A stretch of 7,091 bases of DNA, taken from assembly GCA_002400675.1 (NCBI GenBank), contig NVQY01000110.1, positions 1 through 7,091 on the forward strand, read 5' to 3'. Position 1 is the stretch's first letter. Each line of letters starts with the position of its first letter. The notes below the pieces were generated by a model, which had not been told where the DNA came from, did no database searches, and was given only the letters and a program-made list of their open reading frames with translations. This stretch comes from Paracoccaceae bacterium. GTDB lineage: Bacteria > Pseudomonadota > Alphaproteobacteria > Rhodobacterales > Rhodobacteraceae. The translations under genes were made by a program, and so were the position numbers. Below, piece by piece: positions 1 to 6,057 of this stretch.

Positions 1-837
1 AACCTCACCTCGATGAACGGCGAGCGGCGCCTGCGCCTGTCGGAAAAATACATGGACCCGCCCGGATCGGCCATGCCTGACTGCCTGATCGCCGCTGGCA
101 TCGCCCAGAACATGGAGCGCGTTTTGCGCGACATGGGCGATGATGCCTACGCCGATCAGTTCAAGGGCTATGATTGGGAGACCGAAGAAGACGCCTTTAT
201 GGACGGCTATAACAAGGGCAACCCGGATGTGACCTATGACCGCTTGCGGGCGATGGGAACCAACGGGGTACAGGAACCGGTCTCGGGGTACGAAAACGGC
301 AAACTGGTGGGCACCGATCGTCTGTACGGGGATGGTAAGTTCACGCGGCACGGTCGCGACGACCAAAAGGCACTGTTTCTTGCCGCCCAATGGCGTGGTT
401 TGCAGGCGCCGGGCAAGGAACAGGAACGTGCCAGCCACAAGTTCTGGATCAACAACGTCCGTGCCAACATATTCTGGCAGAACCAGTTTCTTGATCAGAA
501 GAACGACTTTGTTCAGGACCGGTTCCCTTATCCGTTCATCGAAATGAACCCCGATGACATGGCCGACCTGACCCTGAATCCCGGTGATCTTATCGAGATT
601 CACAACGAGAACGGGGCGACCCAAGGCATGGTCTATCCCACCGAAACCGCAAAGCGCGGGCAGGTGGCGATGGTGTTCGGCTCTCCTGCCGGATCGCAGG
701 GAAATGTGGTGAATCCCGGTGTGAATGAATTGGTTCTGCCGGACTACAAACACACCTGGGGGAACATTCGCAAACTGGCGGATGCGACCCCACGCACGGC
801 GCATGTTTCCTTCAAGTCCAAGGAATACACGGGCTAA
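1..837 (+). CDS. aioA: Arsenite oxidase large (molybdopterin) subunit AioA, C-terminal part
   Basis: This is the last 278 residues of the catalytic subunit of periplasmic arsenite oxidase, a DMSO-reductase-family enzyme that oxidises arsenite to arsenate and passes electrons through the Rieske subunit AioB to a cytochrome c or cupredoxin. The frame is open from base 1, so the start and the N-terminal two thirds (the family is about 820-850 aa) lie outside the window. AioA-like stretches are RRLRLSEKYMDPPG (fragment residues 7-20), MPDCLIAAGIA, MGTNGVQEP, QWRGLQAPGKE, PYPFIEMNPDDMADL, GNVVNPGVNELVLPDYK, TWGNIRK and the terminal VSFKSKEY. The C-terminal molydop-binding beta-barrel domain (about residues 155-270) is present. 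The related iodate reductase IdrA was considered; the close match in the MGTNG and GLQAPGK segments favours AioA. aioB normally precedes aioA, which fits no partner gene lying downstream. A hairpin follows 20 bp after the stop. Confidence 0.93.
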   Translation, partial: NLTSMNGERRLRLSEKYMDPPGSAMPDCLIAAGIAQNMERVLRDMGDDAYADQFKGYDWETEEDAFMDGYNKGNPDVTYDRLRAMGTNGVQEPVSGYENGKLVGTDRLYGDGKFTRHGRDDQKALFLAAQWRGLQAPGKEQERASHKFWINNVRANIFWQNQFLDQKNDFVQDRFPYPFIEMNPDDMADLTLNPGDLIEIHNENGATQGMVYPTETAKRGQVAMVFGSPAGSQGNVVNPGVNELVLPDYKHTWGNIRKLADATPRTAHVSFKSKEYTG

Positions 838-856
838 GGTTGCACGCATAAGTAAC

Positions 857-880
857 GCGGGCGGCCAATGTGCCGCCCGT
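857..880 (+). terminator. Hairpin after aioA, possible transcription terminator
   Basis: An 8-bp perfect G+C stem (CGGGCGGC at 858-865 with GCCGCCCG at 872-879), extendable by one G-T pair, encloses a 6-nt loop 20 bp after the aioA stop. It is followed only by TATTG, not a T-run, so it may be a weak terminator or a 3'-end-protecting hairpin. Confidence 0.45.
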
Positions 881-1223
881 ATTGCGACCCACGACGCGAT
901 CAAGGACATCTTTGGCCGCATATCCGCCAAGCACTCCTGCAAATCACCCGGATCATGCGTTCGGAGCGGCGGCGGCGGGCGGTGGCGGCGGAGGGCCTGA
1001 CATCTACCTGCCCACCCGCAGAACCCGGACTTGCCGATCACCTTTATCGCCGGGGCGCGACGCCGACCGGGACATCTTTCCCTTTATCATTGATCGCCTG
1101 AACACCCCGGTTCCCGCCTATTACAGCGTTTTGCGTTTTACCTGAGGCAACATATCATCAGCACCGCCGAGGCAGGGATTGTGCAAACAATCACGTTCGG
1201 TGGGGCTGGTGATTCAAATCAAA
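881..1223. other. Gap without an intact gene; possible frameshifted gene remnant at about 945-1145
   Basis: No convincing intact gene lies here. On the plus strand, coding-like segments alternate between two frames. One frame reads ANHPDHAFGAAAAGG, then PDIYLP (about 939-1013). A second frame reads AHPQNPDLPITFIAGA (about 1010-1057). The first frame then resumes with DADRDIFPFIIDRLNTPVP and ends at a TGA at 1143-1145. The last stretch has G/C-rich third positions like real genes nearby. No Shine-Dalgarno-preceded start is evident. This could be a decayed gene with two compensating indels, a sequence-error-split gene, or chance in G+C-rich DNA. I do not recognise a family. From 1146 to 1223 I see nothing. 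Confidence 0.25.
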
Positions 1224-1240
1224 CGCAAAGCGGTTTAGCG
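1224..1240 (-). terminator. Possible terminator after the AI-2E/YqjD-like/YqjE-like operon
   Basis: Read on the minus strand, CGC(T)AAA and TTTGCG pair with one bulged T around a CCGC loop, followed by TTTGATTT. It lies 33 bp past the stop of the last operon gene. A second imperfect hairpin (1250-1269, GGCC arms with one bulge) sits between it and the stop. Both are weak and neither has a full U-tract. Confidence 0.3.
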
Positions 1241-1272
1241 CCTGTCTCTGGCCGGGGGCAAACCGGGCCTGC

Positions 1273-1728
1273 TCAGGTTTTCTTTTTCAGCAACGCGCCG
1301 ATCAGCGGAATAATCAGGGTCGACAGGGACCCCAGAGGGTCGCGGCCCAGACATTTTAACCCGTTGGCAATATCGCGGATTTCCTGCGAGGCACCCTCGA
1401 TGTCACGCTCAAGATCCTCGATGGCCATGTCGCGGACTTCCACGGCGGGGGCGATTTCCCGCTCAACGCTCATCCGGGTGGCGATGAGGGCGATCACCCC
1501 GGCAAGCGCGATGTTAAGCGCGGACAGGATGGCGGCGGCACCGGCCGGGGACATGCGCGCCTGCAAGACAAAGAACAGCGACACATTCAACAGGACCAGC
1601 CCGATCAGCGCGGCAACGCCGGCCAGCACGCCAAGGGTTATCTGGGTCTGGAAAACCGCAAGGCTGCGCCGGGCGATCAGGCGTTCGGTGCGGTAGATTA
1701 TCGTCAGGTTACGGCTGAAATGATTCAC
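1273..1728 (-). CDS. YqjE/'Phage holin III'-like small membrane protein
   Basis: A 151-aa inner-membrane protein with the layout of the Phage_holin_3_6 family (the family of Escherichia coli YqjE). A basic amphipathic N-terminus (about 1-28) is followed by two hydrophobic segments (about 30-56 and 62-84), a charged, acid-rich helix (87-125, with RDMAIEDLERDIE) and a short hydrophobic C-terminal segment (133-147) ending in KKKT. The start is GTG, chosen because AGGAG lies 6 nt upstream and overlaps the stop codon of the preceding gene, so translation is probably coupled. The gap to that gene is 9 nt. Despite the 'holin' family name there is no endolysin or other phage gene nearby, so a lysis role is unlikely. 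A membrane-organising or stress role alongside the YqjD-like neighbour is an inference from the E. coli yqjD-yqjE arrangement. Confidence 0.75.
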   Translation of the reverse strand: MNHFSRNLTIIYRTERLIARRSLAVFQTQITLGVLAGVAALIGLVLLNVSLFFVLQARMSPAGAAAILSALNIALAGVIALIATRMSVEREIAPAVEVRDMAIEDLERDIEGASQEIRDIANGLKCLGRDPLGSLSTLIIPLIGALLKKKT

Positions 1729-1737
1729 GATGGTCTC

Positions 1738-2013
1738 CTATCTGAAGCTGCGCCCGATGATGAACCCAAGGGCAAGGGCAGCGGCAAGCACCACCAGTGG
1801 TTTGTCTTTTTGCAACGCACCCAACTCTTCCAGCAGGTTTTCCCGCAAGGCGTCAAGCGTATCGGTGTTCAGGCCGTGTTCATCCATAAGCCCGCGCAAA
1901 TCGGCGACTTCTGTAGGTTTGGCGGGTTTGTCAGGCACGGCGGGTTCGTCACGCCGCTTCAACTCGCTTTTCAGCTGCGCCAGTTCCGCTTCCAGTTCTG
2001 CTTTGGTTACCAT
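1738..2013 (-). CDS. YqjD/ElaB-like (DUF883-type) C-terminally membrane-anchored protein
   Basis: A 91-aa protein with a charged N-terminal helix (residues 3-22, alternating E/K/L and coiled-coil-like), a Pro/Lys linker (24-33), a second charged helical part (34-70) and one C-terminal hydrophobic segment (72-87) ending in GFIIGRSFR. This is the architecture of the YqjD/ElaB/YgaM group, where the C-terminal G-x-x-x-G-R-type segment anchors the protein in the inner membrane. In E. coli these proteins bind ribosomes in stationary phase. The ATG overlaps the upstream stop by one base (TAATG, 2011-2015), and AGGGA lies about 9 nt upstream inside the preceding gene. It is followed 9 nt later by a YqjE-like gene, as in the E. 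coli yqjD-yqjE pair, which supports the call. Primary sequence similarity is modest, so the family assignment rests on architecture and context. Confidence 0.6.
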   Translation of the reverse strand: MVTKAELEAELAQLKSELKRRDEPAVPDKPAKPTEVADLRGLMDEHGLNTDTLDALRENLLEELGALQKDKPLVVLAAALALGFIIGRSFR

Positions 2014-3194
2014 TATATCTTGTCCCTCTGAGTTTTTGGGCCCTCGGTGGACGGCTGACCTGCGGGGGCCAAAGGCAGGGCAGGCTCTGGTTCCGGCAGC
2101 CTGCCATCCCCGGAAATCAGAATCGCCAAAGGTCTGGTTTCGGGCAGGTGGGAAAGGATGATCAACACACAGACCGTAATCGGCACGCTAAGCAACGCGC
2201 CGGGGATGCCCCATACGGTGGTCCAGAATGTCAGCGCCAGAATCACCATTAATGGCGACAGGTTCAGGGATTTCCCGGCAATGGATGGCTCTAGTATATT
2301 GCCCACCACAAACTGGATCGCCCCGCATCCCAGCAGGATGATCAGGAACGGGGTCATTGTGTCGAACTGCACCAGCGCCACAACCGCCGGGATCAGCACG
2401 GCGATCGCCGAGCCGATGGTGGGGATAAAGTTCAGGGCAAAGGCCAGAACCGCCCAGGTCTCGGCAAAATCCAGTCCGATGGGTTTCATCACCGCATAGC
2501 TAAGACTGCCGGTCAACAGGCTGACGGCGGTCTTGATCCCCACATACCGGCGAAGCCCCTTGGTGATTGACCGCAACACCCGGCTGAATTCCTGCGCCGC
2601 CCCGGGCGATGACGCGGCAAGGGCGATCTTTGCCCGCATCGGGCCGCGTTCGGCCATCATGAACGGAATATAAAGCAGCACCAGAACAATGCTCGACAGG
2701 AACGACCCGGCCCCGCCGACAACCGGCCCAAGTACCTTTGATAGGTCGAGTTTTGCCATCGCCGCGGTTGCCTGGGCGGTTATGTTCTCGCCGGCGAATT
2801 GCACCAGTTTCGAAATGATCTGGGCAAAGCGCGCCTGATAGCGGGGGATGGCCGCGACCACGTCCTGTGCCTGACTGGACAGGATCGCCGCAATCACCCC
2901 AAGCCCCATCACGACCAGCATCAGCCCAAGCAGTTGCGCCACCCAACGCGGAATTCGCAACCCCCCCGGACGCATCCTGGCGATCCGGTCGATGACCGCC
3001 GTCAGCAGCACAAAGATCATCAGCGCCATCGCCAGCGGCACCAGAAACCCGGCCCCGTAATGCAACCCCAAAAGCACAACCAGCAGGACCACCAGCAGAT
3101 TGTGCCAGAACGCGAGCGACCCATAGCGCCCACCCTTATGCGTCGGCGGCCCCGGTTCGGGCGGCGTGGTATCATGGTTCGTGCGCTCGCTCAT
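2013..3194 (-). CDS. AI-2E/PerM-family transporter (UPF0118)
   Basis: A 393-aa polytopic membrane protein of the AI-2E transporter (PerM/TqsA/YdiK) family, whose members are proposed exporters of autoinducer-2 or other small molecules or ions; the substrate here is unknown. A Pro-rich cytoplasmic N-terminus (1-25) is followed by hydrophobic segments at about 30-66, 84-107, 160-180, 222-237, 245-277, 281-300 and 314-350. Family hallmarks are ALNFIPTIGS (253-262), GNILEPSIAGKSLNLSP (298-314) and FWTTVWGIPGALLSVPIT (323-340). The tail (360-393) is Pro/Glu-rich. I chose the ATG at 3194 because the family is usually 340-400 aa and the preceding residues do not look like membrane-protein sequence. 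The ribosome site there is weak (AAAGAAAG). The frame stays open upstream to 3644, so a longer N-terminus cannot be excluded. This is the first gene of a three-gene operon with the YqjD-like and YqjE-like genes. Confidence 0.88.
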   Translation of the reverse strand: MSERTNHDTTPPEPGPPTHKGGRYGSLAFWHNLLVVLLVVLLGLHYGAGFLVPLAMALMIFVLLTAVIDRIARMRPGGLRIPRWVAQLLGLMLVVMGLGVIAAILSSQAQDVVAAIPRYQARFAQIISKLVQFAGENITAQATAAMAKLDLSKVLGPVVGGAGSFLSSIVLVLLYIPFMMAERGPMRAKIALAASSPGAAQEFSRVLRSITKGLRRYVGIKTAVSLLTGSLSYAVMKPIGLDFAETWAVLAFALNFIPTIGSAIAVLIPAVVALVQFDTMTPFLIILLGCGAIQFVVGNILEPSIAGKSLNLSPLMVILALTFWTTVWGIPGALLSVPITVCVLIILSHLPETRPLAILISGDGRLPEPEPALPLAPAGQPSTEGPKTQRDKI

Positions 3195-3241
3195 GCGCGC
3201 AGCTTTCTTTGGTTGGCCATCAGGTCTGTCATTTCCGCCAT
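3191..3241 (-). CDS. Possible 16-codon leader ORF overlapping the AI-2E start (ATGA)
   Basis: A tiny frame, MAEMTDLMANQRKLRA, ends in TGA that overlaps the AI-2E ATG as ATGA. Such overlaps are typical of translational coupling, and the AI-2E gene has only a weak ribosome site of its own. The ribosome site in front of this leader is also weak (GCGGAAAG directly before the ATG), so it may be chance. Confidence 0.2.
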   Translation of the reverse strand: MAEMTDLMANQRKLRA

Positions 3242-3531
3242 CTTTCCGCTTGGGCGCAATGGTCGTAGCCCCGGCAAGGTGTCGGGGCAGGTCCATTTTG
3301 GTCATACGCCAAACCGGGGTCAGGTCAATGCCCACCTTGGCAATGGCAATCGCCGCCCGGTCCCCGTGGTGGGCTATGTGGCGCGCTGTCTCGTGCGTGA
3401 ACCGAGTGGCAAAACCGGCGATAATCCGCGGGCAATCCAACCGCACGACAAAGAATTCGACTTCGCCCAACGCTGCCCCTAAAGGTGTCCAACAGATAAA
3501 CAGGCGAAAGCTGTCAATTAAGGAGAAGCCG
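3195..3531. other. Divergent intergenic region with an unexplained minus-strand open frame
   Basis: This stretch separates the AI-2E operon (minus) from the secreted-protein gene (plus) and must carry both promoters. I see no strong -35/-10 pair for either. The minus strand is open in the AI-2E frame throughout and has G/C-rich third positions, encoding for example FFVVRLDCPRIIAGFATRFT and AIAIAKVGIDLTPVWRMTK. A TTG at 3470 with AGGGG five bases upstream could start it. It could be an N-terminal extension of the AI-2E protein, a remnant of another gene, or a chance open frame. The plus-strand frames are Arg/Ser-rich and look like shadows. Confidence 0.3.
3520..3525 (+). promoter_or_regulatory. 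Ribosome binding site deciding the start of the secreted-protein gene
   Basis: AAGGAG stands 6 bases before the ATG at 3532. It fixes this start although the frame stays open upstream to 3166, and the residues that follow form a signal peptide. Confidence 0.8.
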
Positions 3532-4065
3532 ATGAATACTTTGAAATCAATTACTTGCGGGCTTGCAATCATGGGCCTGACCGCATCCGGGGCAATGGCC
3601 GGCGAAGGCGCAGCACAGCTTCCGGGCAGCGCCGGTTTCACCAAATATGGCGAAGTCGAAGGCTGGACCGTTTATGTGGACACCGAACGCGGTTCCTGCC
3701 TGATCGAACGGGTCGACGAGAACGAAAACATCGTTCAGATGGGGCTGACCAAAGACAAAGCCTTTGGCTATCTCGGGGTGTTCTCCAAGGGTGATACCGG
3801 CGTGCGCAAAGGCTCGCAGGACGATATCTATCTGGACATCGACGGCGTTCTGTTCAAATCGCAAGCCACCGGCATGAAGGGCAACATCACCGAAGGATAT
3901 TCGGGCGGCTATATTCTGGCCAACAACCCGGTGTTCATTGATGCGATCAAGACCAAATATGTCATGAACGTCTTTCCCCGTCAGGTCGCGGCGTTTTCGG
4001 TTGACCTGAAAGGCACCTACAAGGCCATGGATATGGCCCGCAAGTGCAATCAGGAACAGGGCTGA
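3532..4065 (+). CDS. Secreted protein of unknown function, 177 aa
   Basis: I do not recognise a characterised family. The protein starts with a Sec signal peptide (residues 1-23: basic KS near the N-terminus, hydrophobic CGLAIMGLTASG core, AMA cleavage site), so it is exported to the periplasm or beyond. The mature part is about 154 aa with alternating beta-type segments: GWTVYVDTERGSCLIERVD, NIVQMGLT, FGYLGVFSKGDTG, IYLDIDGVLFKS, GYSGGYILANNPVFIDAI and FPRQVAAFSVDLKGTYKAMD. One Cys falls in RGSCLIER and one near the C-terminus in ARKCNQ, so a disulfide is possible. The layout recalls IalB-like periplasmic proteins, in which a beta-sandwich precedes a C-terminal 'kAmeaCr' helix; that link is inference. 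The start is set by AAGGAG 6 nt upstream. It appears monocistronic, being followed by a strong hairpin and preceded by a divergent operon. Confidence 0.85.
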   Translation: MNTLKSITCGLAIMGLTASGAMAGEGAAQLPGSAGFTKYGEVEGWTVYVDTERGSCLIERVDENENIVQMGLTKDKAFGYLGVFSKGDTGVRKGSQDDIYLDIDGVLFKSQATGMKGNITEGYSGGYILANNPVFIDAIKTKYVMNVFPRQVAAFSVDLKGTYKAMDMARKCNQEQG

Positions 4066-4088
4066 CCCCACCGGATCCCCAAGGACGA

Positions 4089-4121
4089 CCCCCGGTCTGA
4101 CCTCTTGCGTCCGACCGGGGG
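4089..4121 (+). terminator. Hairpin terminator after the secreted-protein gene
   Basis: A perfect 9-bp stem (CCCCCGGTC at 4089-4097 with GACCGGGGG at 4113-4121) encloses a 15-nt loop, 23 bp after the stop. No T-run follows, so it is a strong structure but not a textbook intrinsic terminator. Confidence 0.5.
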
Positions 4122-4179
4122 CCGCCCGCCTAGCCGCTCTTTCACCCCGCCTTAACCACTTGGCCGGAAGGATTGCGCC

Positions 4180-4770
4180 ATGTCAGGTCGCTACCCCGAA
4201 ATCTATGTCCTGCGCCACGGCCAGACCGTCTGGAACCTTGAAAAGCGGTTTCAGGGCAGCGGCAATTCCCCGCTGACCGTTCTGGGGCGGCGTCAGGCGG
4301 CCATGCAGGGCGCTATCCTGCACGGGCAGGGGGTCGTGGCGCGCGGCCTGCCGGTTCTGGCCAGCCCGCAGGGGCGCGCGCAGCAGACTGCCGATATCGT
4401 CGTGGCCCGGCTGGGTTGCACCCATAAGTCGGACGCCCGTCTTGCCGAGTTAAAGCAAGGCGCGTGGGAAGGTCTGCATGAACACGAAATCAAGGCGCGC
4501 TGGCCGGAAATCCACGCAAAGCGCGGCAACGACATCCAGTGGTATTTCGACAATCCAACAGCCGAAAGTTTTGCTAGCCTGCACGCGCGCGCGGGTGAAT
4601 TTCTGACCTCACTGCGCGGCCCTGCGGTGATTGTCACCCACGGCATCACCTCGCACATTCTGCGCGGCATCTGGCTGGGGCTTGATCTGAAGGCAAGTGC
4701 CGCTTTGCCCGGTGGGCAGGGCTGTGTTTACCATCTGCGCGACGCCACACAGCGCAAGCTGGAACATTAG
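4180..4770 (+). CDS. Histidine phosphatase family protein (phosphoglycerate mutase-like)
   Basis: A 196-aa cytoplasmic member of the histidine phosphatase (PGAM/RHG) superfamily, which transfers phosphate through a phospho-histidine. The RHG motif LRHGQT places the nucleophile at His13. Next come GSGNSPLTVLGRRQA (the second conserved block, about 27-41), Arg66 in SPQGRAQQTA, the catalytic acid Glu90 in ELKQGAWEG, and the second His154 in VIVTHGIT. All catalytic residues are therefore present. The length fits the small phosphatase/mutase branch (GpmB/CobC-like) rather than dPGM glycolytic mutases (about 230-250 aa). The substrate cannot be told from sequence; no cobalamin biosynthesis genes adjoin it, so I do not call it CobC. 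GGAAGGA lies 7 bp before the ATG. It stands alone between a hairpin and a tRNA promoter. Confidence 0.9.
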   Translation: MSGRYPEIYVLRHGQTVWNLEKRFQGSGNSPLTVLGRRQAAMQGAILHGQGVVARGLPVLASPQGRAQQTADIVVARLGCTHKSDARLAELKQGAWEGLHEHEIKARWPEIHAKRGNDIQWYFDNPTAESFASLHARAGEFLTSLRGPAVIVTHGITSHILRGIWLGLDLKASAALPGGQGCVYHLRDATQRKLEH

Positions 4771-4815
4771 ATCACAGGGGCGGCAAAGTATTTTCGATTT
4801 TGGCGTCGGAACCGC

Positions 4816-4844
4816 TTGACGCCTCTCGCACACGCCCATAGAAC
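4816..4844 (+). promoter_or_regulatory. Sigma-70-type promoter of tRNA-Asp
   Basis: TTGACG (4816-4821) and TAGAAC (4839-4844) are separated by 17 bp, with the mature tRNA beginning 38 bp after the -10 box. This implies a short leader removed by RNase P. The -35 box overlaps a small GGCGTC/GACGCC hairpin (4802-4823). Confidence 0.6.
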
Positions 4845-4882
4845 GCCCGGACAACTCGCCGATTGGTGAAGTTGGAAAGTGC

Positions 4883-4959
4883 GCGGTTGTAGCTCAGTTG
4901 GTTAGAGTACCGGCCTGTCACGCCGGGGGTCGCGGGTTCGAGTCCCGTCAACCGCGCCA
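4883..4959 (+). tRNA. tRNA-Asp (anticodon GTC)
   Basis: A complete 77-nt cloverleaf. The acceptor stem GCGGTTG (4883-4889) pairs perfectly with CAACCGC (4949-4955), followed by discriminator G and encoded CCA (4957-4959). The D arm is GCTC/GAGT. The anticodon stem CCGGC/GCCGG (4910-4914, 4922-4926) holds the loop CTGTCAC with anticodon GTC at 4917-4919. The T arm is GCGGG-TTCGAGT-CCCGT. The discriminator G and GTC anticodon agree on aspartate. A short TTTT follows at 4962-4965. No integrase or duplicated 3' end is visible in the window, so there is no sign that this tRNA serves as an attachment site. Confidence 0.97.
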
Positions 4960-5034
4960 CTTTTCCCCCAAGTCCGAAATCACAAGATCGCCAATATGGT
5001 GCGTCGCCCGCTTATGGCCGGTGGCGATTGCCGT

Positions 5035-6027
5035 TCAGCCCAGCGACAACACCGTTACAGCCGTGGCGAACACCACCAGAAAAATACTCAGCGATACCAC
5101 CGCCAATGTGCGCCCAACGCGGCGGTTGGGGTCGGAAACCTTCAGACGCAGTTCGGCGGCGGTTTCGGGATAGGCCAGAGCGGTCGAATTTGACCCGCTC
5201 CAGACATGCCGGTTTTGCCAGTGGCGCACTTCGGCGGCGTTCCAACGGTGAAAGGCAAACAGGATCGCAATGATGATCACCATCGAGGACGGCACCCAGA
5301 TGGTATAGCCGCCAATGGTTTCATCCGTCAGCGCCGCCATGCCCCATAGCCGGTCGGGTTGGTCATACCCGGTATAGATCACCCGTTCCTTCAGGGTGGT
5401 CAGCGATCCCAGCAGGATATTGGACAGGATCACCCCGATCAACGACAACACCCGCAGCCCGTGGGTGCCCGCATCCGGCACCCCCTGACCGTTCAGCACC
5501 ACCGAAAAGAACAGAACCCCCGACGCGCCCATACCCAGATGCGCGACAAACGTCAGACCCGGACTGCTTAGAGAGGCATTATGCAGCGCCGGGAATTGCC
5601 ACAGATAAAACCAGCCGATCAGCATGATAAACGCCACCGGCAACCGGGTTGCCAGATGGGCAATCGCGCGGGGCGCGGGGCGCGCGCCAAGATCACCCAA
5701 GGCCCGGCGTGCAGGCCGGGGCAGGGCAGCGCGTAGCACCGGCCAGGGCCGCGCCAACACAAACACCAGCGGCGCGACCAGTCGCAGCCCAAGATGCTGC
5801 ACCTGATGGAACACAAACAACCGCTGCCCCGCGTGGGTCAGCGTGGTCACAGCCACCGCCAGCCAGATCAGCAGCGCCAGCGCAAACAGCACAGGGCGCT
5901 CGCCGCCGATGCGTTCGCCAATCAGCCGGGGTCGGGCCATGCCACGCCGATACATCAGCGCCAGCGCTATCAGTCCGGCGATCAGACCTGCCGAGTATCC
6001 GTCACTAAAAAAGCCGGACAGGTTCAC
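5035..6027 (-). CDS. CtaG-type (caa3_CtaG family) cytochrome c oxidase assembly protein
   Basis: A 330-aa polytopic inner-membrane protein of the caa3_CtaG family (Bacillus CtaG type, unrelated to the Cox11-type CtaG), implicated in copper delivery to and assembly of haem-copper oxidases. Hydrophobic segments lie at about 10-27, 45-62, 76-93, 128-144, 158-178, 190-208, 242-260 and 307-329. Family marks are FHQVQHLGLRLVAP (His74, His78), LWQFPALHN (His149), VAHLGMGASGVLFF (His163) and TDETIGGYTIWVPSSMVI (235-252), where the paired His residues are plausible copper ligands. The start is GTG, 30 bp after the DUF411 stop, with a G-rich stretch (GGGGTGG) 9 nt upstream. It is very likely co-transcribed with the DUF411 gene, which points to a shared copper and oxidase-assembly role. 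It ends 75 bp from the convergent tRNA. Confidence 0.88.
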   Translation of the reverse strand: MNLSGFFSDGYSAGLIAGLIALALMYRRGMARPRLIGERIGGERPVLFALALLIWLAVAVTTLTHAGQRLFVFHQVQHLGLRLVAPLVFVLARPWPVLRAALPRPARRALGDLGARPAPRAIAHLATRLPVAFIMLIGWFYLWQFPALHNASLSSPGLTFVAHLGMGASGVLFFSVVLNGQGVPDAGTHGLRVLSLIGVILSNILLGSLTTLKERVIYTGYDQPDRLWGMAALTDETIGGYTIWVPSSMVIIIAILFAFHRWNAAEVRHWQNRHVWSGSNSTALAYPETAAELRLKVSDPNRRVGRTLAVVSLSIFLVVFATAVTVLSLG

Positions 6028-6057
6028 GCGCCGTCCACCCCGTAACCGCCCGCCAGA

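Noticed and set aside
1181..1696. 171-codon plus-strand frame opposite the YqjE-like gene
   Set aside because: It is rich in Ser, Arg, Ala and Met as expected of an antisense shadow, while the minus strand encodes well-formed membrane segments with a ribosome site.
1273..1728. Prophage lysis cassette suggested by the 'holin' family name
   Set aside because: No endolysin, spanin or structural phage gene is nearby, and the context matches the chromosomal YqjD-YqjE arrangement.
3166..3531. Upstream in-frame extension of the secreted-protein gene (plus strand)
   Set aside because: The extension is Arg/Ser-rich and shadow-like, whereas the ATG at 3532 has an ideal AAGGAG and begins a proper signal peptide.
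3547..4071. 174-codon minus-strand frame antisense to the secreted-protein gene
   Set aside because: It mirrors the real gene, which has a ribosome site, a signal peptide and a following hairpin; the antisense frame has none of these.
4802..4823. GGCGTC/GACGCC hairpin as terminator of the histidine phosphatase gene
   Set aside because: The stem is only 6 bp with a 10-nt loop and no T-run, and it overlaps the -35 box of the tRNA promoter, so it is more likely incidental.
4883..4959. tRNA-Asp as an integration site for a genomic island
   Set aside because: There is no integrase gene and no repeated tRNA 3' end elsewhere in the window.
4772..4960. Minus-strand frame of 62 codons encoding LTGLEPATPGVTGRYSNQLSYNR
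   Set aside because: This is the well-known false protein produced by translating the antisense of a tRNA gene; it covers the tRNA-Asp and its leader.
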